A DNA stretch of 64,000 nucleotides from Comamonas sp. (GCA_021166775.1 JAJPEQ010000013.1:1-64000); one strand, 5' to 3'; shown: positions 1-11,785, counted from the stretch's first letter. The notes: a model not told the origin generated them from the letters alone. Made by a program: numbers and translations.

Positions 1-24
1 TGATCCCGAGGCGACTTGGGGTTA

Positions 25-2910
<2,886 letters not shown>

Positions 2911-3033
2911 CCTTGAGGCCCGCGCCAACGAGCGCGCCATGCCTTCAAGGCTCATGCCACAGCCGCAATCAAATTCACCTCGACTCTATGAATCCCGCTG
3001 CCCGCACCAAACCCGCGCGCAGCAACCCTTTAC

Positions 3034-3147
3034 GCCTGATGACAATAGCAAGCTGGCACCACCCCTTCCCTTCCCGAACAGGACCGTGAAACAGCTTCGC
3101 GCCAATGATAGTGCGGACTCCCGTGTGAAAGTAGGTCATCGTCAGGC
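3034..3147 (+). rRNA. rrf: 5S ribosomal RNA
   Basis: gcctgatgacaatagcaagctggcaccacc...cccgaacaggaccgtgaaac...gtgtgaaagtaggtcatcgtcaggc, with complementary ends; directly downstream of 23S. Confidence 0.95.
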
Positions 3148-3162
3148 ACCATCACCCCCCAA

Positions 3163-3205
3163 CCCCCCCCTGAGCCTCACAAGACTCAGGGGGGTCGGTT
3201 TTTTT
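3163..3205 (+). terminator. Rho-independent terminator of the rRNA operon
   Basis: CCCCCCCTGAG-cctcacaaga-CTCAGGGGGG stem followed by a T-rich tract (tcggttttttt). Confidence 0.9.
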
Positions 3206-3334
3206 GGGGGGGGAGGAGCATGATGGCGGGTGAAAAGGTCTGGTCCCGCACCATTCAACGTTCTGGCTATCGTCGTGGCGAATTTGCCCTGCCCTTTCTA
3301 TGTCAGAATGTGCGTGTAACCAAACATTAGCATC

Positions 3335-5347
3335 GTGAACGCACGTAGATTTCTTGCAGGAACCATCATTGCTGCTGCGGCCACGTCTGCTGGCGCGCTG
3401 ACGCTGGGCGCGGGTCACGGGCGGGTGGTTTTGGGTTCTCCCTTGGACTTGTCGTTCAATCTGCAAGCGCAGAGCGGTTCGGACCTCCTGGACTCCTGCA
3501 TGTCTGCTCGTGTGGACATGGGCGGAACTCCAGTTCCGGGAAACCGCGTCAGCGTCCATCTCGTATCGGGGGGTCTTGCGACGCCACGTCTGCGGGTGAG
3601 GACCGATGTTCCCGTGAATGAGCCTATCGTGGAGATCAGGCTCGAGGCGACTTGCAGCGGGCGCGTCTCTCGCGCCTATACGTTCCTGAGCGACTTGCCA
3701 AGCGGGGCCGAAGGGCAGGCGCTCGCCGGCGTGGCGCCTGGCACGCCACGGCGCGAGGCCTCTGGGAGTGGGGATGATGGCCGGGCGACGATCCGCGCGT
3801 CCGGCAGCAAGCGCGCGAGGGGGGCAGAACCCAGGGCCGCTGCCAGCAGGCGGCGCACGAACTCGGTTTCACCGGCACGCGGCCCCGCCAGGGCGGTGGT
3901 CGCGGACGCACGCCGCACCGACCCGGTCGGTAGCAACGCGGCGCCGCCTGTGGGCACGGTGGGAGCACCGAGCCCTGTGCCCAAACTGGTCATGGAGCCC
4001 CTGGACCTTGGGCCGAAGAACCCTCTTGATCTGCGCTTGTCCATTGATCCGCCTCACTTTGGTGAACCTGGGACGGCACAGGCGCAAAAGAACGCGGCTG
4101 AGGTCTGGCAGATGCTCAACACGGCGCCGCAGGAGTTGGCGAATCTGGGCGAGCGTGTGAGCGAGGTGCAGCGGGAAGTGCAGGCGTTGAAGGAGCAGCT
4201 GCGCAAGGAGCAGGCGGCGGGGAACGTGGCTCGCGAGGCGTTGAAGCAGGCGGTTTCAGAACGGTTTTCCCCGCTGGTGGTGTATGGGCTCGCCGGTGCG
4301 CTTGCCCTTGCGCTGTTGGGTCTGATCGGGTTGGCGTGGAAGCAACGTCGGCAGGAGCGTGAGGCGTGGCATCGAAGCGTGGCGCTCAACGGTGAGCCGC
4401 AGGAACCGGACACCTTCAGTGAGGTGGTTGGGCCGACCGTCTGGCCTCAGACCGAGGAGCCTGTCCAGACTGCGACGGTGCCTGTTGGGCAGGCCCCCGC
4501 AACCCATGCCGCAGCATCCCGGCGAGTGGGCGCAGGGGATGAGGCGGTGTCCGTGCCCGAGCCGCAGGCGCCTGCGGCGGTGGTAAGTGCTGTGCCCGTG
4601 GTCTCGCGTGTGCAGGACATCGAACATCCGGAAGATTTGTTCGACGTGTTGCAGCAGGCCGAATTTTTCATCTCGATCGGAGAGCACGAACAGGCGGTCG
4701 ATGGCTTGCGCAGGCATATTGCTCATCACGCTGCGTCGTCCCCGTTGGCGTATTTTGAGTTGTTGAGGCTCTATCACACCTTGGGACGTGTTGCGGCGTT
4801 TGATGAGCTGCGCACGAGCTTCGAAGATAGGTTCAATGCCGAAGTCCCTCCGTTTGCGGCCTTTCAGCGAGGCGGAAGGTCTCTGGAAGACTATGGCGCG
4901 GAGCTGCGGCGCATCGAATCGCTGTGGGGGTCGGCCGATGTCGTCGATGAGCTGGAGCGGCTCATGTTCCGGCGCGGTGGAGGGCAGGATGTTGCCCGGT
5001 TTGATTTGCCGGCTTTCGAAGATCTGTTGCTGCTGCGGGCGATTGCTCAGCCGCCGGCCGGAAAGGGGCCCGGCGCCAGTGTGGCGCCGCAACGGGTGAC
5101 CACGGCCGCGGTCACGGGCGATGGCGCGAAACCCGTATCCCCCTCGGTGGACACGCTGGCGGGTGACCTGATGCTCGAACCGTCGCGGCAAATGTCGGTT
5201 CAGGGACACGGGCCAGCCGACAAAGGGCCATCGGGCAGTGGATTGCCCCCGGAGATCGTGGCCCCGGATGAGATGCTTGCCCCTGATCACGATGGAGCCC
5301 GGTTCAACTTGGAGCCCCGGGACAACGGCAGACGGTTCGTCAAATGA
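3335..5347 (+). CDS. FimV/HubP-like polar landmark protein
   Basis: N-terminal FimV-like domain (LTLGAGHGRVVLGSPLDLSFNLQAQSG), coiled coil, one TM (VVYGLAGALALALLGLIGLAW) and C-terminal TPR-like region (FDVLQQAEFFISIGEHEQAVDGLRRHI). Confidence 0.75.
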   Translation: MNARRFLAGTIIAAAATSAGALTLGAGHGRVVLGSPLDLSFNLQAQSGSDLLDSCMSARVDMGGTPVPGNRVSVHLVSGGLATPRLRVRTDVPVNEPIVEIRLEATCSGRVSRAYTFLSDLPSGAEGQALAGVAPGTPRREASGSGDDGRATIRASGSKRARGAEPRAAASRRRTNSVSPARGPARAVVADARRTDPVGSNAAPPVGTVGAPSPVPKLVMEPLDLGPKNPLDLRLSIDPPHFGEPGTAQAQKNAAEVWQMLNTAPQELANLGERVSEVQREVQALKEQLRKEQAAGNVAREALKQAVSERFSPLVVYGLAGALALALLGLIGLAWKQRRQEREAWHRSVALNGEPQEPDTFSEVVGPTVWPQTEEPVQTATVPVGQAPATHAAASRRVGAGDEAVSVPEPQAPAAVVSAVPVVSRVQDIEHPEDLFDVLQQAEFFISIGEHEQAVDGLRRHIAHHAASSPLAYFELLRLYHTLGRVAAFDELRTSFEDRFNAEVPPFAAFQRGGRSLEDYGAELRRIESLWGSADVVDELERLMFRRGGGQDVARFDLPAFEDLLLLRAIAQPPAGKGPGASVAPQRVTTAAVTGDGAKPVSPSVDTLAGDLMLEPSRQMSVQGHGPADKGPSGSGLPPEIVAPDEMLAPDHDGARFNLEPRDNGRRFVK

Positions 5348-5373
5348 TGGCTCGGGCAGATGGCGTCCGAGTC

Positions 5374-5538
5374 TAGGGCAATGCTGAACAAGTCCCGCGC
5401 GCGTCGCATCTCCGGCTTGGGCGGTCTGCCGCGTTGCAAATGCTCGCCATGGTTGCGGCCATGTCTGCGCTTTGCGCCTCGCAGCCCATCCCAATCCAGG
5501 GCGCGCCACATCGCGGGGACTTATTCAGCTTCGCCCCA
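5374..5538. mobile_element. Putative MITE / IS remnant (about 165 bp) with imperfect terminal inverted repeats
   Basis: Left TAGGGCAATGCTGAACAAGTCCCGCG; reverse complement of right end TGGGGCGAAGCTGAATAAGTCCCCGCG; no transposase inside. Confidence 0.6.
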
Positions 5539-6432
5539 GGTGCTGCCCATGAGATGCAGGAGCCGACGCACGGCCGCTTGCGGCTCGGACGCCTGCACGA
5601 TGGCTCGTACCATGGCGGCCGAGCCCACGCCGGCCGCCTGGATGGCCGCAAGGTGTTCTGGTGTGATGCCGCCAATGGCGACCAGCGGATACGCGTGCAT
5701 GAGGCGGGCATAGTCGGCCAGTCTTTCCAGGCCTTGAGGCGCGGTCGGCATGGCTTTCAGCGTGGTGGGGAACACCGCGCCCATGGCGATGTAGCTCGGG
5801 CTGAGGCGATCGGCGCGCAGCATTTCGGCGTAACCGTGGGTGCTCAGGCCCAGGCGGGTGCCGCTGCGCCGCACCAGGGCGATGTCGGCGGCACACAGCT
5901 GGTCGAGGTCTTCCTGACCCAGATGCACGCCATAGGCACCTTCGTCCAGGGCGATGCGCCAGTGATCGTTGATGAACAAACGCGCAGGGGTTCCCTTCAC
6001 GCCCTGAATGGCGGCGCGCACTTCGCGTGCGATGGCCTGTGCGTCGTTGCCTTTGAATCGCAACTGGAGCGTGGGCACGCCAGCATGCGCCATGCGGCTG
6101 ACCCATTGCGCGTCGGGGAGCACGGCGTAAAGCCCAAGATTCTTGGGACAGGGCGCAAAGGGCGCGGCGTGCGGGCGTGGCTGCAGGCCGAAGTCGGCGG
6201 GCGCGTCGGGCCAGCGGGCCGGATCAAAAGCGCCCAGGCGCAGAGTTTGCGCTGTCCAGGCGCGGGCCAGGCACAGTGCATCGGCGGCGATGTACCCCAA
6301 CTGGCTGCAGGCGGCCAGTGCCGAGAGGAACACGGGGTCGGTCTCCCGCGTGGGGGGCACGGGCTGCGGTTCGAAGCCCGCCAGGCGCTCGCGGTGCGCC
6401 TCGACGATGGCCTGCTGCATGGGCAGCGTCAC
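5521..6432 (-). CDS. thiE: Thiamine phosphate synthase with N-terminal extension
   Basis: Core motifs LGLYAVLPDAQWVSRMAHAGVPTLQLRFKG, LFINDHWRIALDEGAYGVHLGQEDL, YIAMGAVFPT, LVAIGGITPEHL; follows thiG. Confidence 0.88.
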   Translation of the reverse strand: MTLPMQQAIVEAHRERLAGFEPQPVPPTRETDPVFLSALAACSQLGYIAADALCLARAWTAQTLRLGAFDPARWPDAPADFGLQPRPHAAPFAPCPKNLGLYAVLPDAQWVSRMAHAGVPTLQLRFKGNDAQAIAREVRAAIQGVKGTPARLFINDHWRIALDEGAYGVHLGQEDLDQLCAADIALVRRSGTRLGLSTHGYAEMLRADRLSPSYIAMGAVFPTTLKAMPTAPQGLERLADYARLMHAYPLVAIGGITPEHLAAIQAAGVGSAAMVRAIVQASEPQAAVRRLLHLMGSTWGEAE

Positions 6433-7241
6433 GCGCTGGGTCCTTCGCTTTGGTGCCAGAAGGGCGTGCCCAGGACCGGCGTGCTCGGCTGGGCCGATGT
6501 CTGCGCCTGCATCGCGCCGGCCAGCCGGGCAGCCCGCCCGGCCGCAACCGCGTTGGCAAATGCGCCGGCCATCTGAACCGGGTCGGTGGCGAGGGCGACG
6601 GCGGTGTTGAGCAGCACGCCGTCAAACCCCCACTCCATGACCTGGCAGGCATGCGACGGCAGGCCCAGGCCCGCGTCCACCAGCATGGGGAGGGACAGGC
6701 GCTCGCGCAGCGTCTGCAGTCCGTGTGGATTGACCGGGCCGCGGCCGGTGCCGATGGGAGCGGCCCAGGGCATGACGGCCTGGCAACCCACGTCGGCGAG
6801 CCGCTGGCAGACGACGAGGTCTTCGGTGCAGTAGGGCAGCACCTTGAAGCCTTCCTTGATCAGGCGCTCGGCCGCGGGCACGAGTTGCAGGGTGTCGGGT
6901 TGCAGGGTGTAGTCGTCGCCGATGACTTCGAGCTTGATCCAGTCGGTGCCGAACACCTCGCGTGCCATCAGCGCGGTGGTGATGGCTTCCTGCGTGCTGT
7001 GGCAGCCCGCGGTGTTGGGCAGCACGGTGGTGTCGAGGCGTTGCAGCAAGGGCCAGAAGCCGCTGCCGGACGCGGCTCCCTGGCGGCGCAGCGCGGCGGT
7101 CACCATGGCGGGTCTGGCGCGCGCCACAGCGGCCTGGAGCGTGGCCGGTGACGGGTAGCGGGCGCTGCCGAGCAGCAGGCGGCTGGTGAAGGTGTGGCCG
7201 TAGAGGATGAGCGGGTCGCCCGCGGGCTGGACAGTGGACAT
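6429..7241 (-). CDS. thiG: Thiazole synthase
   Basis: LILYGHTFTSRLLLGSARYPS, PNTAGCHSTQEAITTALMARE, VLPYCTEDLVVCQRLADVGCQAVMPWAAPIGTGRG, VLLNTAVALATDPVQMAGAF. Confidence 0.96.
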   Translation of the reverse strand: MSTVQPAGDPLILYGHTFTSRLLLGSARYPSPATLQAAVARARPAMVTAALRRQGAASGSGFWPLLQRLDTTVLPNTAGCHSTQEAITTALMAREVFGTDWIKLEVIGDDYTLQPDTLQLVPAAERLIKEGFKVLPYCTEDLVVCQRLADVGCQAVMPWAAPIGTGRGPVNPHGLQTLRERLSLPMLVDAGLGLPSHACQVMEWGFDGVLLNTAVALATDPVQMAGAFANAVAAGRAARLAGAMQAQTSAQPSTPVLGTPFWHQSEGPSA

Positions 7242-7244
7242 GGT

Positions 7245-7442
7245 TTAACCGCCCGTGACGGGCGCGATGATTTCGATCTGGTCGCCCTCGTGCAGCCGCT
7301 CGCTGGCGTAACGCGATGGGGGAACGAAGTGGAGGTTCACCGCCACCGCGAACGGCGGCACGGGCGCGAGCTGGGTGATGGCGTGGGCCACGGTGGCTTC
7401 GTCCGGCAGTTCGGTGGCGGTGCCGTTGATGCAGATTTTCAT
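7245..7442 (-). CDS. thiS: Sulfur carrier protein ThiS
   Basis: 65 aa MKICINGTATELPDE...EGDQIEIIAPVTGG with terminal GG; start codon overlaps the thiO stop. Confidence 0.93.
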   Translation of the reverse strand: MKICINGTATELPDEATVAHAITQLAPVPPFAVAVNLHFVPPSRYASERLHEGDQIEIIAPVTGG

Positions 7443-8560
7443 GAGAGCCCCAAGTCGCGCGTCGTGATGGCGAGGTCGAATTGCCGGGCCAGCGGCGAGT
7501 CGCCTTCGCGCAGCAGCTGCAGGGTGACGTCCAGGAGCGCCGGCGCGATCAGGAAGCCGTGCCGGTACAGGCCGTTGATCTGCAGGATGCGCTGGCCCAC
7601 CTGGCGGATGCACGGGCTGTTGTCCGGCAATGCGGGGCGGCATTGCGTGGCGATCTCCAGGATGCGGGCCTCGGCAAAACCCGAATGCAGGGCGTAGGCG
7701 GCGCTGAGCAGTTCCAGCGTGGAGCGCACGCTGGCCGGGGAGAGATCGTCTGATTCAATGGCGGTCGCGCCGACCACGAAGACGTAATCTTCCTTGGGCA
7801 CGATGTAGGCCGGGTAGCGCGGGTGCACCAGCCGGGTGGGGCGCTGCAGCGTGACCTCGGGGGCATGCACGCGGATGACTTCGCCGCGCACGCCGCGCAG
7901 TTCGGGCCAGTCGCCGCGTGCGCCCAGCCCGCGGCAGTCGAGGATGAGGTCTGGCCCGCCCGGCGCGCCGGGGGAAAAATCACCCAGCGCCTGGCGGCTG
8001 TGCCAGTGCATCGCCACACCCAGCGTTTGCATGCGTTCGTGCAGCGCGGCGAGCAGCTGGCGGTTGTCCAGCTGTCCCTCGCCCGGCAGGTACAAGCCTT
8101 CATGAAAGCGCCCGGCGAGCATGGGTTCGCGCTGCGCCAGCAGGGTTTCGTCCAGGGCCTGGGCGGCCGGGAGATCGGGCAGCAGGGCGTGGGTGTGCCT
8201 GAGCTTGTCGTGCAGGCGCGCGGCATCGGCGGCGTCCTGCCGGTGCCAGACGATGAGCGTGCCGTTTTGCTGGAAGAAAACGGGTCGCGCCAGCATGGCC
8301 AGCAGCTCGGGCCAGCGCCGCATGGCGTACTGGCCCATGCGCACGATGCCCGGCTCGCTGACGGCGGACTCGGCCAGCGGAGCCAGCATCGCGGCAGCCA
8401 CGCGCGCGGCGGATAGCTCGGCGTCGGGCCCTGCGGCGTCGTGAATGTCGATGTGGCAGCCTTGCTGCGCCAGGGCGACGGCTAGCAGCCGTCCCATGAG
8501 ACCGGCGCCCAGAATGGTGATGCGGGAGGAAGGGGCGGCAAGTGCGTGCATCGTTTTCAT
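7439..8560 (-). CDS. thiO: Glycine oxidase ThiO (FAD-dependent)
   Basis: FAD-binding motif ITILGAGLMGRLLAVALAQQGCHIDI; C-terminal GLYRHGFLIAPAL. Start trimmed to MKTMHAL, downstream of the TPP riboswitch. Confidence 0.9.
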   Translation of the reverse strand: MKTMHALAAPSSRITILGAGLMGRLLAVALAQQGCHIDIHDAAGPDAELSAARVAAAMLAPLAESAVSEPGIVRMGQYAMRRWPELLAMLARPVFFQQNGTLIVWHRQDAADAARLHDKLRHTHALLPDLPAAQALDETLLAQREPMLAGRFHEGLYLPGEGQLDNRQLLAALHERMQTLGVAMHWHSRQALGDFSPGAPGGPDLILDCRGLGARGDWPELRGVRGEVIRVHAPEVTLQRPTRLVHPRYPAYIVPKEDYVFVVGATAIESDDLSPASVRSTLELLSAAYALHSGFAEARILEIATQCRPALPDNSPCIRQVGQRILQINGLYRHGFLIAPALLDVTLQLLREGDSPLARQFDLAITTRDLGLS

Positions 8561-8597
8561 CGATTGAGTGAACAAGGACAAAACGGTGCGCCGCGAA

Positions 8598-8700
8598 AAC
8601 TCCCCACGCCAGCATGATCTGGATCGGGTAACGGGGCGCATGGGCCCCAGGGTATTTCTCAGCCCTGCGCGATCTGCTCGCCAGGACACCCCTGTTTCGT
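8598..8700 (-). promoter_or_regulatory. TPP riboswitch (THI element) in the thiOSGE leader
   Basis: Minus strand: GGGGTGTCC...GGGCTGAGAAATACCC...TACCCGATCCAGATCATGCTGGCGTGGGGA, matching the THI-box core. Confidence 0.9.
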
Positions 8701-8776
8701 CCGAAGCCGTGAATTACATCACAAGCGGGACGGGCCCGGTGAAGAACGTCGTGTGCGTGTTCGATAATTCCTGGCC

Positions 8777-9631
8777 ATGACCGAAGCAACGCCATCGACC
8801 CGTCATCCACGCTACGTGCGCGTGCTCTCCATCGCGGGCTCCGACAGCGGCGGCGGCGCGGGCATCCAGGCCGATCTCAAGACCTTCAGCGCGCTGGGGT
8901 GCTTCGGCATGACGGCGATCACCGCCATCACGGCGCAGAACACCCAGGGCGTGCGCGCCATCCACGGCGTGCCGCCCGAGGTGCTGCGTGCGCAGATCGA
9001 TGCGGTGGTCGAGGACATCGGGGTCGATGCGGTCAAGATCGGCATGCTGGCCACGCCCGACATCGTGCGGGTGGTGGCCGATGCCATTGCGCGCCACGCG
9101 CTGCCGCATGTGGTGCTCGATCCCGTGATGGTCGCCACGAGCGGTGACGCCCTGATCGAGCACGAGACCATCGCCGCGCTGGTGCGGGAGTTGTTCCCGC
9201 TGGCGCAGGTGATCACGCCCAACCTCGATGAGGCGGCGCTGCTGCTCGGGCGCCCGATCGACACCGTTGATGCGCTGGAGCGCGCCGCCGATGAGCTGCT
9301 GGCGCTGGGCGCCAGGGCGGTGCTGCTCAAGGGCGGGCATCTGAGCGGCGACTGGGTGGTCGATCTGCTGGCGCTGCCCGGCGGCGAGCACCATCGGCTG
9401 GAATCGGCGCGCATCGTGACGAACAACGGCCATGGCACGGGCTGCACGCTGTCGTCGGCGATCGCGGCGCACCTGGCGCTGGGCGAGCCGCTGGTGCAGG
9501 CGGTGCGCGGTGCGCGCTCCTACATCCTCGGAGCGATCGAGGCAGGCGCCGCGGTGGTGACGGGCCACGGCCACGGACCCCTGAACCACGGCTATGCGCC
9601 GATCGCGCAACGCGTGATCGATGCTCCTTGA
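8777..9631 (+). CDS. thiD: Bifunctional hydroxymethylpyrimidine kinase/phosphomethylpyrimidine kinase
   Basis: VLSIAGSDSGGGAGIQADLKTFSALGCFGMTAITAITAQNT...VTNNGHGTGCTLSSAIAAHLALG. Confidence 0.97.
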   Translation: MTEATPSTRHPRYVRVLSIAGSDSGGGAGIQADLKTFSALGCFGMTAITAITAQNTQGVRAIHGVPPEVLRAQIDAVVEDIGVDAVKIGMLATPDIVRVVADAIARHALPHVVLDPVMVATSGDALIEHETIAALVRELFPLAQVITPNLDEAALLLGRPIDTVDALERAADELLALGARAVLLKGGHLSGDWVVDLLALPGGEHHRLESARIVTNNGHGTGCTLSSAIAAHLALGEPLVQAVRGARSYILGAIEAGAAVVTGHGHGPLNHGYAPIAQRVIDAP

Positions 9632-9633
9632 TC

Positions 9634-9720
9634 AATAGCTGATTGCGCTTGACGACATTTTATTTCGAATACATTTGTATTCGAAACCGTTATATTTAAA
9701 GCGCGAACAGCTATCATTTG
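9634..9720. repeat. Inverted pair of dispersed-repeat half-sites flanking a palindrome (thiD / permease convergent junction)
   Basis: AATAGCTGATTGCGCTT ... TTTCGAATAC-ATTT-GTATTCGAAA ... AAGCGCGAACAGCTAT; outer arms are inverted copies of one motif. Confidence 0.85.
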
Positions 9721-10991
9721 AATGAGCCCCGACTCAGCCACGCGAGTCCGAAACAGAGCACGAGCGTGGGCAGCGCCGATCCACCCAGCGCAGGAGCCAG
9801 GCGCGGCAGCAGGTGATAGAAGGCGATGCCGGCGAGCCAGATCAGCGTGGCGCCCCAGTGGATGCTGCCGGCCTCGCGCAGCAGTTGCCGCGTGGGCGCG
9901 CCGAAGGCCAGACGCCCGAGGATGACGCCAAAAAGTGGCACGAACACCGAGCTGAGCAGCAGCAGGAAGGGCTCCAGGCTGTGCATGGGCAGGACCAGCG
10001 CAAACGCGGTGCAGGCCAGCACCATCAGCACGCCCCAGCGGCGGATGCTCCAGCGCGGCAGCAGGCTGTGCATGCAGACCGAGCCCGAGTAGGCGTCGCC
10101 GTAGGTGTTGTCGATCTCGTCGATCAGGATCAGCGAGAGCGCGATCAACCCGCCCTGGGCCAGCAGCAGCGCGGTGACGAGGTCTTCGCTGGGCAGCACG
10201 AGCGCGACGAGCACGCCCAGGCCGTAGCACCAGATGTTGGCCACCGCGTAGCCGAGCCAGGTGCCGTGCAGGGCCGAGCGACCGTCCTTGCCGTGGCGCG
10301 CGTAGTCGGCCACCAGCGGCAGCCACGACACGGGCATGGCGATCACGAGATCGATGGCCGACAGCGTGCTCATGCTGCCGTCGCCGCCGCGGCCCCACAG
10401 TGGCGCCAGTCCCTGCGTCTGCGCCAGCGTGGCAAATTGCCAGCTCAGCCACAGCAGCGACAGCACCACCAGGGGCAGTGCGATGCGCGCGATCAGCCGG
10501 CGCACGAGTTGCACCATGGAGCCGCTGATGAGCAGCAGCACCACGGCGCCCCACATGAGCGTGGCGAGCACGGGCCAGTACCCGGCGGTCAACCCGCCCG
10601 ACTGCCGGCCGATGGCGACGGTGGCGTCGCGCATGATGACCAGCTCGAACGCCCCCCAGCCCAGCAGCTGGAGAACATTGAGCACGATGGGCAGTCCGGC
10701 GAACCGGCGCCCGTAGACCGCGTGCATGAGCCCGGCGCTGGCCAGGCCGCTGTCGCACCCGAGCTTGCCGACCCAGCCGAGCAGCCCCGAGCCGACGATG
10801 GAGCCGATGGCGATGGCCACCAGCGCTTCGCCCGGACTCAGCCCCGGCAGGAGGTAAGCGCCCATCTGCATCACAAGCAGGCCTACGCCCAGGCTGAACC
10901 ACAGCGAGGTGTGGTCGCGCCAGCCGAAGGCGCGCTGACCTTCGTGCAGCGGCGTCAGGGCTTCGTTGGTGGCGGGTTGATTGGTGCTCAC
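9714..10991 (-). CDS. cytX: NCS1-family permease, CytX-like putative hydroxymethylpyrimidine transporter
   Basis: Multi-TM protein (WFSLGVGLLVMQMGAYLLPGLSPGEALVAIAIGSIVG); TPP riboswitch in leader. GTG start at 10991 with an AAGGAG-type RBS. Confidence 0.82.
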   Translation of the reverse strand: MSTNQPATNEALTPLHEGQRAFGWRDHTSLWFSLGVGLLVMQMGAYLLPGLSPGEALVAIAIGSIVGSGLLGWVGKLGCDSGLASAGLMHAVYGRRFAGLPIVLNVLQLLGWGAFELVIMRDATVAIGRQSGGLTAGYWPVLATLMWGAVVLLLISGSMVQLVRRLIARIALPLVVLSLLWLSWQFATLAQTQGLAPLWGRGGDGSMSTLSAIDLVIAMPVSWLPLVADYARHGKDGRSALHGTWLGYAVANIWCYGLGVLVALVLPSEDLVTALLLAQGGLIALSLILIDEIDNTYGDAYSGSVCMHSLLPRWSIRRWGVLMVLACTAFALVLPMHSLEPFLLLLSSVFVPLFGVILGRLAFGAPTRQLLREAGSIHWGATLIWLAGIAFYHLLPRLAPALGGSALPTLVLCFGLAWLSRGSFK

Positions 10992-11064
10992 GGCGTGTGC
11001 TCCTTGTACGTGCTCGTGGGTCGCAGCGTCAGGGAAGGTTGGCCAGGCGCCAACCAAAACGTGA

Positions 11065-11150
11065 GCGTGCTTCCCTGCGCGAGGATGATCTCAATCAGGT
11101 TCAGAGGGTTTTTCTCAGCCGGACGCACCGGCACCCCTAGCAGGCGGCAA
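11065..11150 (-). promoter_or_regulatory. TPP riboswitch (THI element) upstream of the CytX-like permease
   Basis: Minus strand: CTAGGGGTGCCGGTGCGTCCGGCTGAGAAAAACCCTCTGAACCTGATTGAGATCATCCTCGCGCAGGGAAGC. Confidence 0.95.
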
Positions 11151-11346
11151 TTGTAGGTGGGAGTTCGCAGCAGGGTGATTGGCGTTATCGGCGCAGGCCG
11201 GTCAGGCTTATCCGAAAACGGCAGCGGGAGGCGGCCATGCGTGCATCAATGGATCGGGCAGGGTCGGGCGGGCGCGCCGGCATGACGCAAGCGGGCGCCT
11301 GCGGGGCACGCCGGCTGCAGGGCGATTGCGGGGATGGTGGGCGCTC

Positions 11347-11676
11347 TCAGCGCTCGAGGTACTTGAGCTTGTCCCTCACGCCGTTCCATTCGTCGGCGTC
11401 GGGGAAGGCTTCGTGGCGTTTGGCGAGCGTCTTCCAGCCGGGGGCGTGGGTGAGTTCGGCGTTCAGGGCAATGAAATGCTGTTCATCGGCGGGCACGTCT
11501 TCTTCGGCGAAGATGGCATTAGCCGGGCACTCGGGCACGCAGACCGCGCAATCGATGCATTCATCCGGGTTGATCACCAGCATGTTGGGCCCTTCGACGA
11601 AGCAGTCGACGGGGCAGACATCCACACAGTCGGTGTATTTGCACTTGATGCAATTGTCGGAAACGACGTGGGTCAT
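11347..11676 (-). CDS. fdxA: 7Fe ferredoxin FdxA
   Basis: [26 protein letters not shown]...[21 protein letters not shown]. Confidence 0.96.
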   Translation of the reverse strand: MTHVVSDNCIKCKYTDCVDVCPVDCFVEGPNMLVINPDECIDCAVCVPECPANAIFAEEDVPADEQHFIALNAELTHAPGWKTLAKRHEAFPDADEWNGVRDKLKYLER

Positions 11677-11785
11677 GGCAGTACCAGCTACGAAAAACGA
11701 ATCAACCGGCTTATTTTAGGTGGCCCCCCGCGCGCATCGTGGCGCAGGCCATTTCAGCGCAATGGACAAAAGGGGCAATGCGGAT

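Noticed and set aside
3152-3223. C- and G-homopolymer runs after 5S as a possible repeat or regulatory element
   Set aside because: Better explained as the stem and flanks of the rRNA operon terminator.
4256-5509. 417-aa minus-strand ORF over the FimV-like gene and the MITE-like element
   Set aside because: Looks like antisense translation; no transposase or other domain.
9813-11156. 447-aa plus-strand ORF over the permease
   Set aside because: Antisense to the CytX-like gene; Q/H/R-rich shadow.
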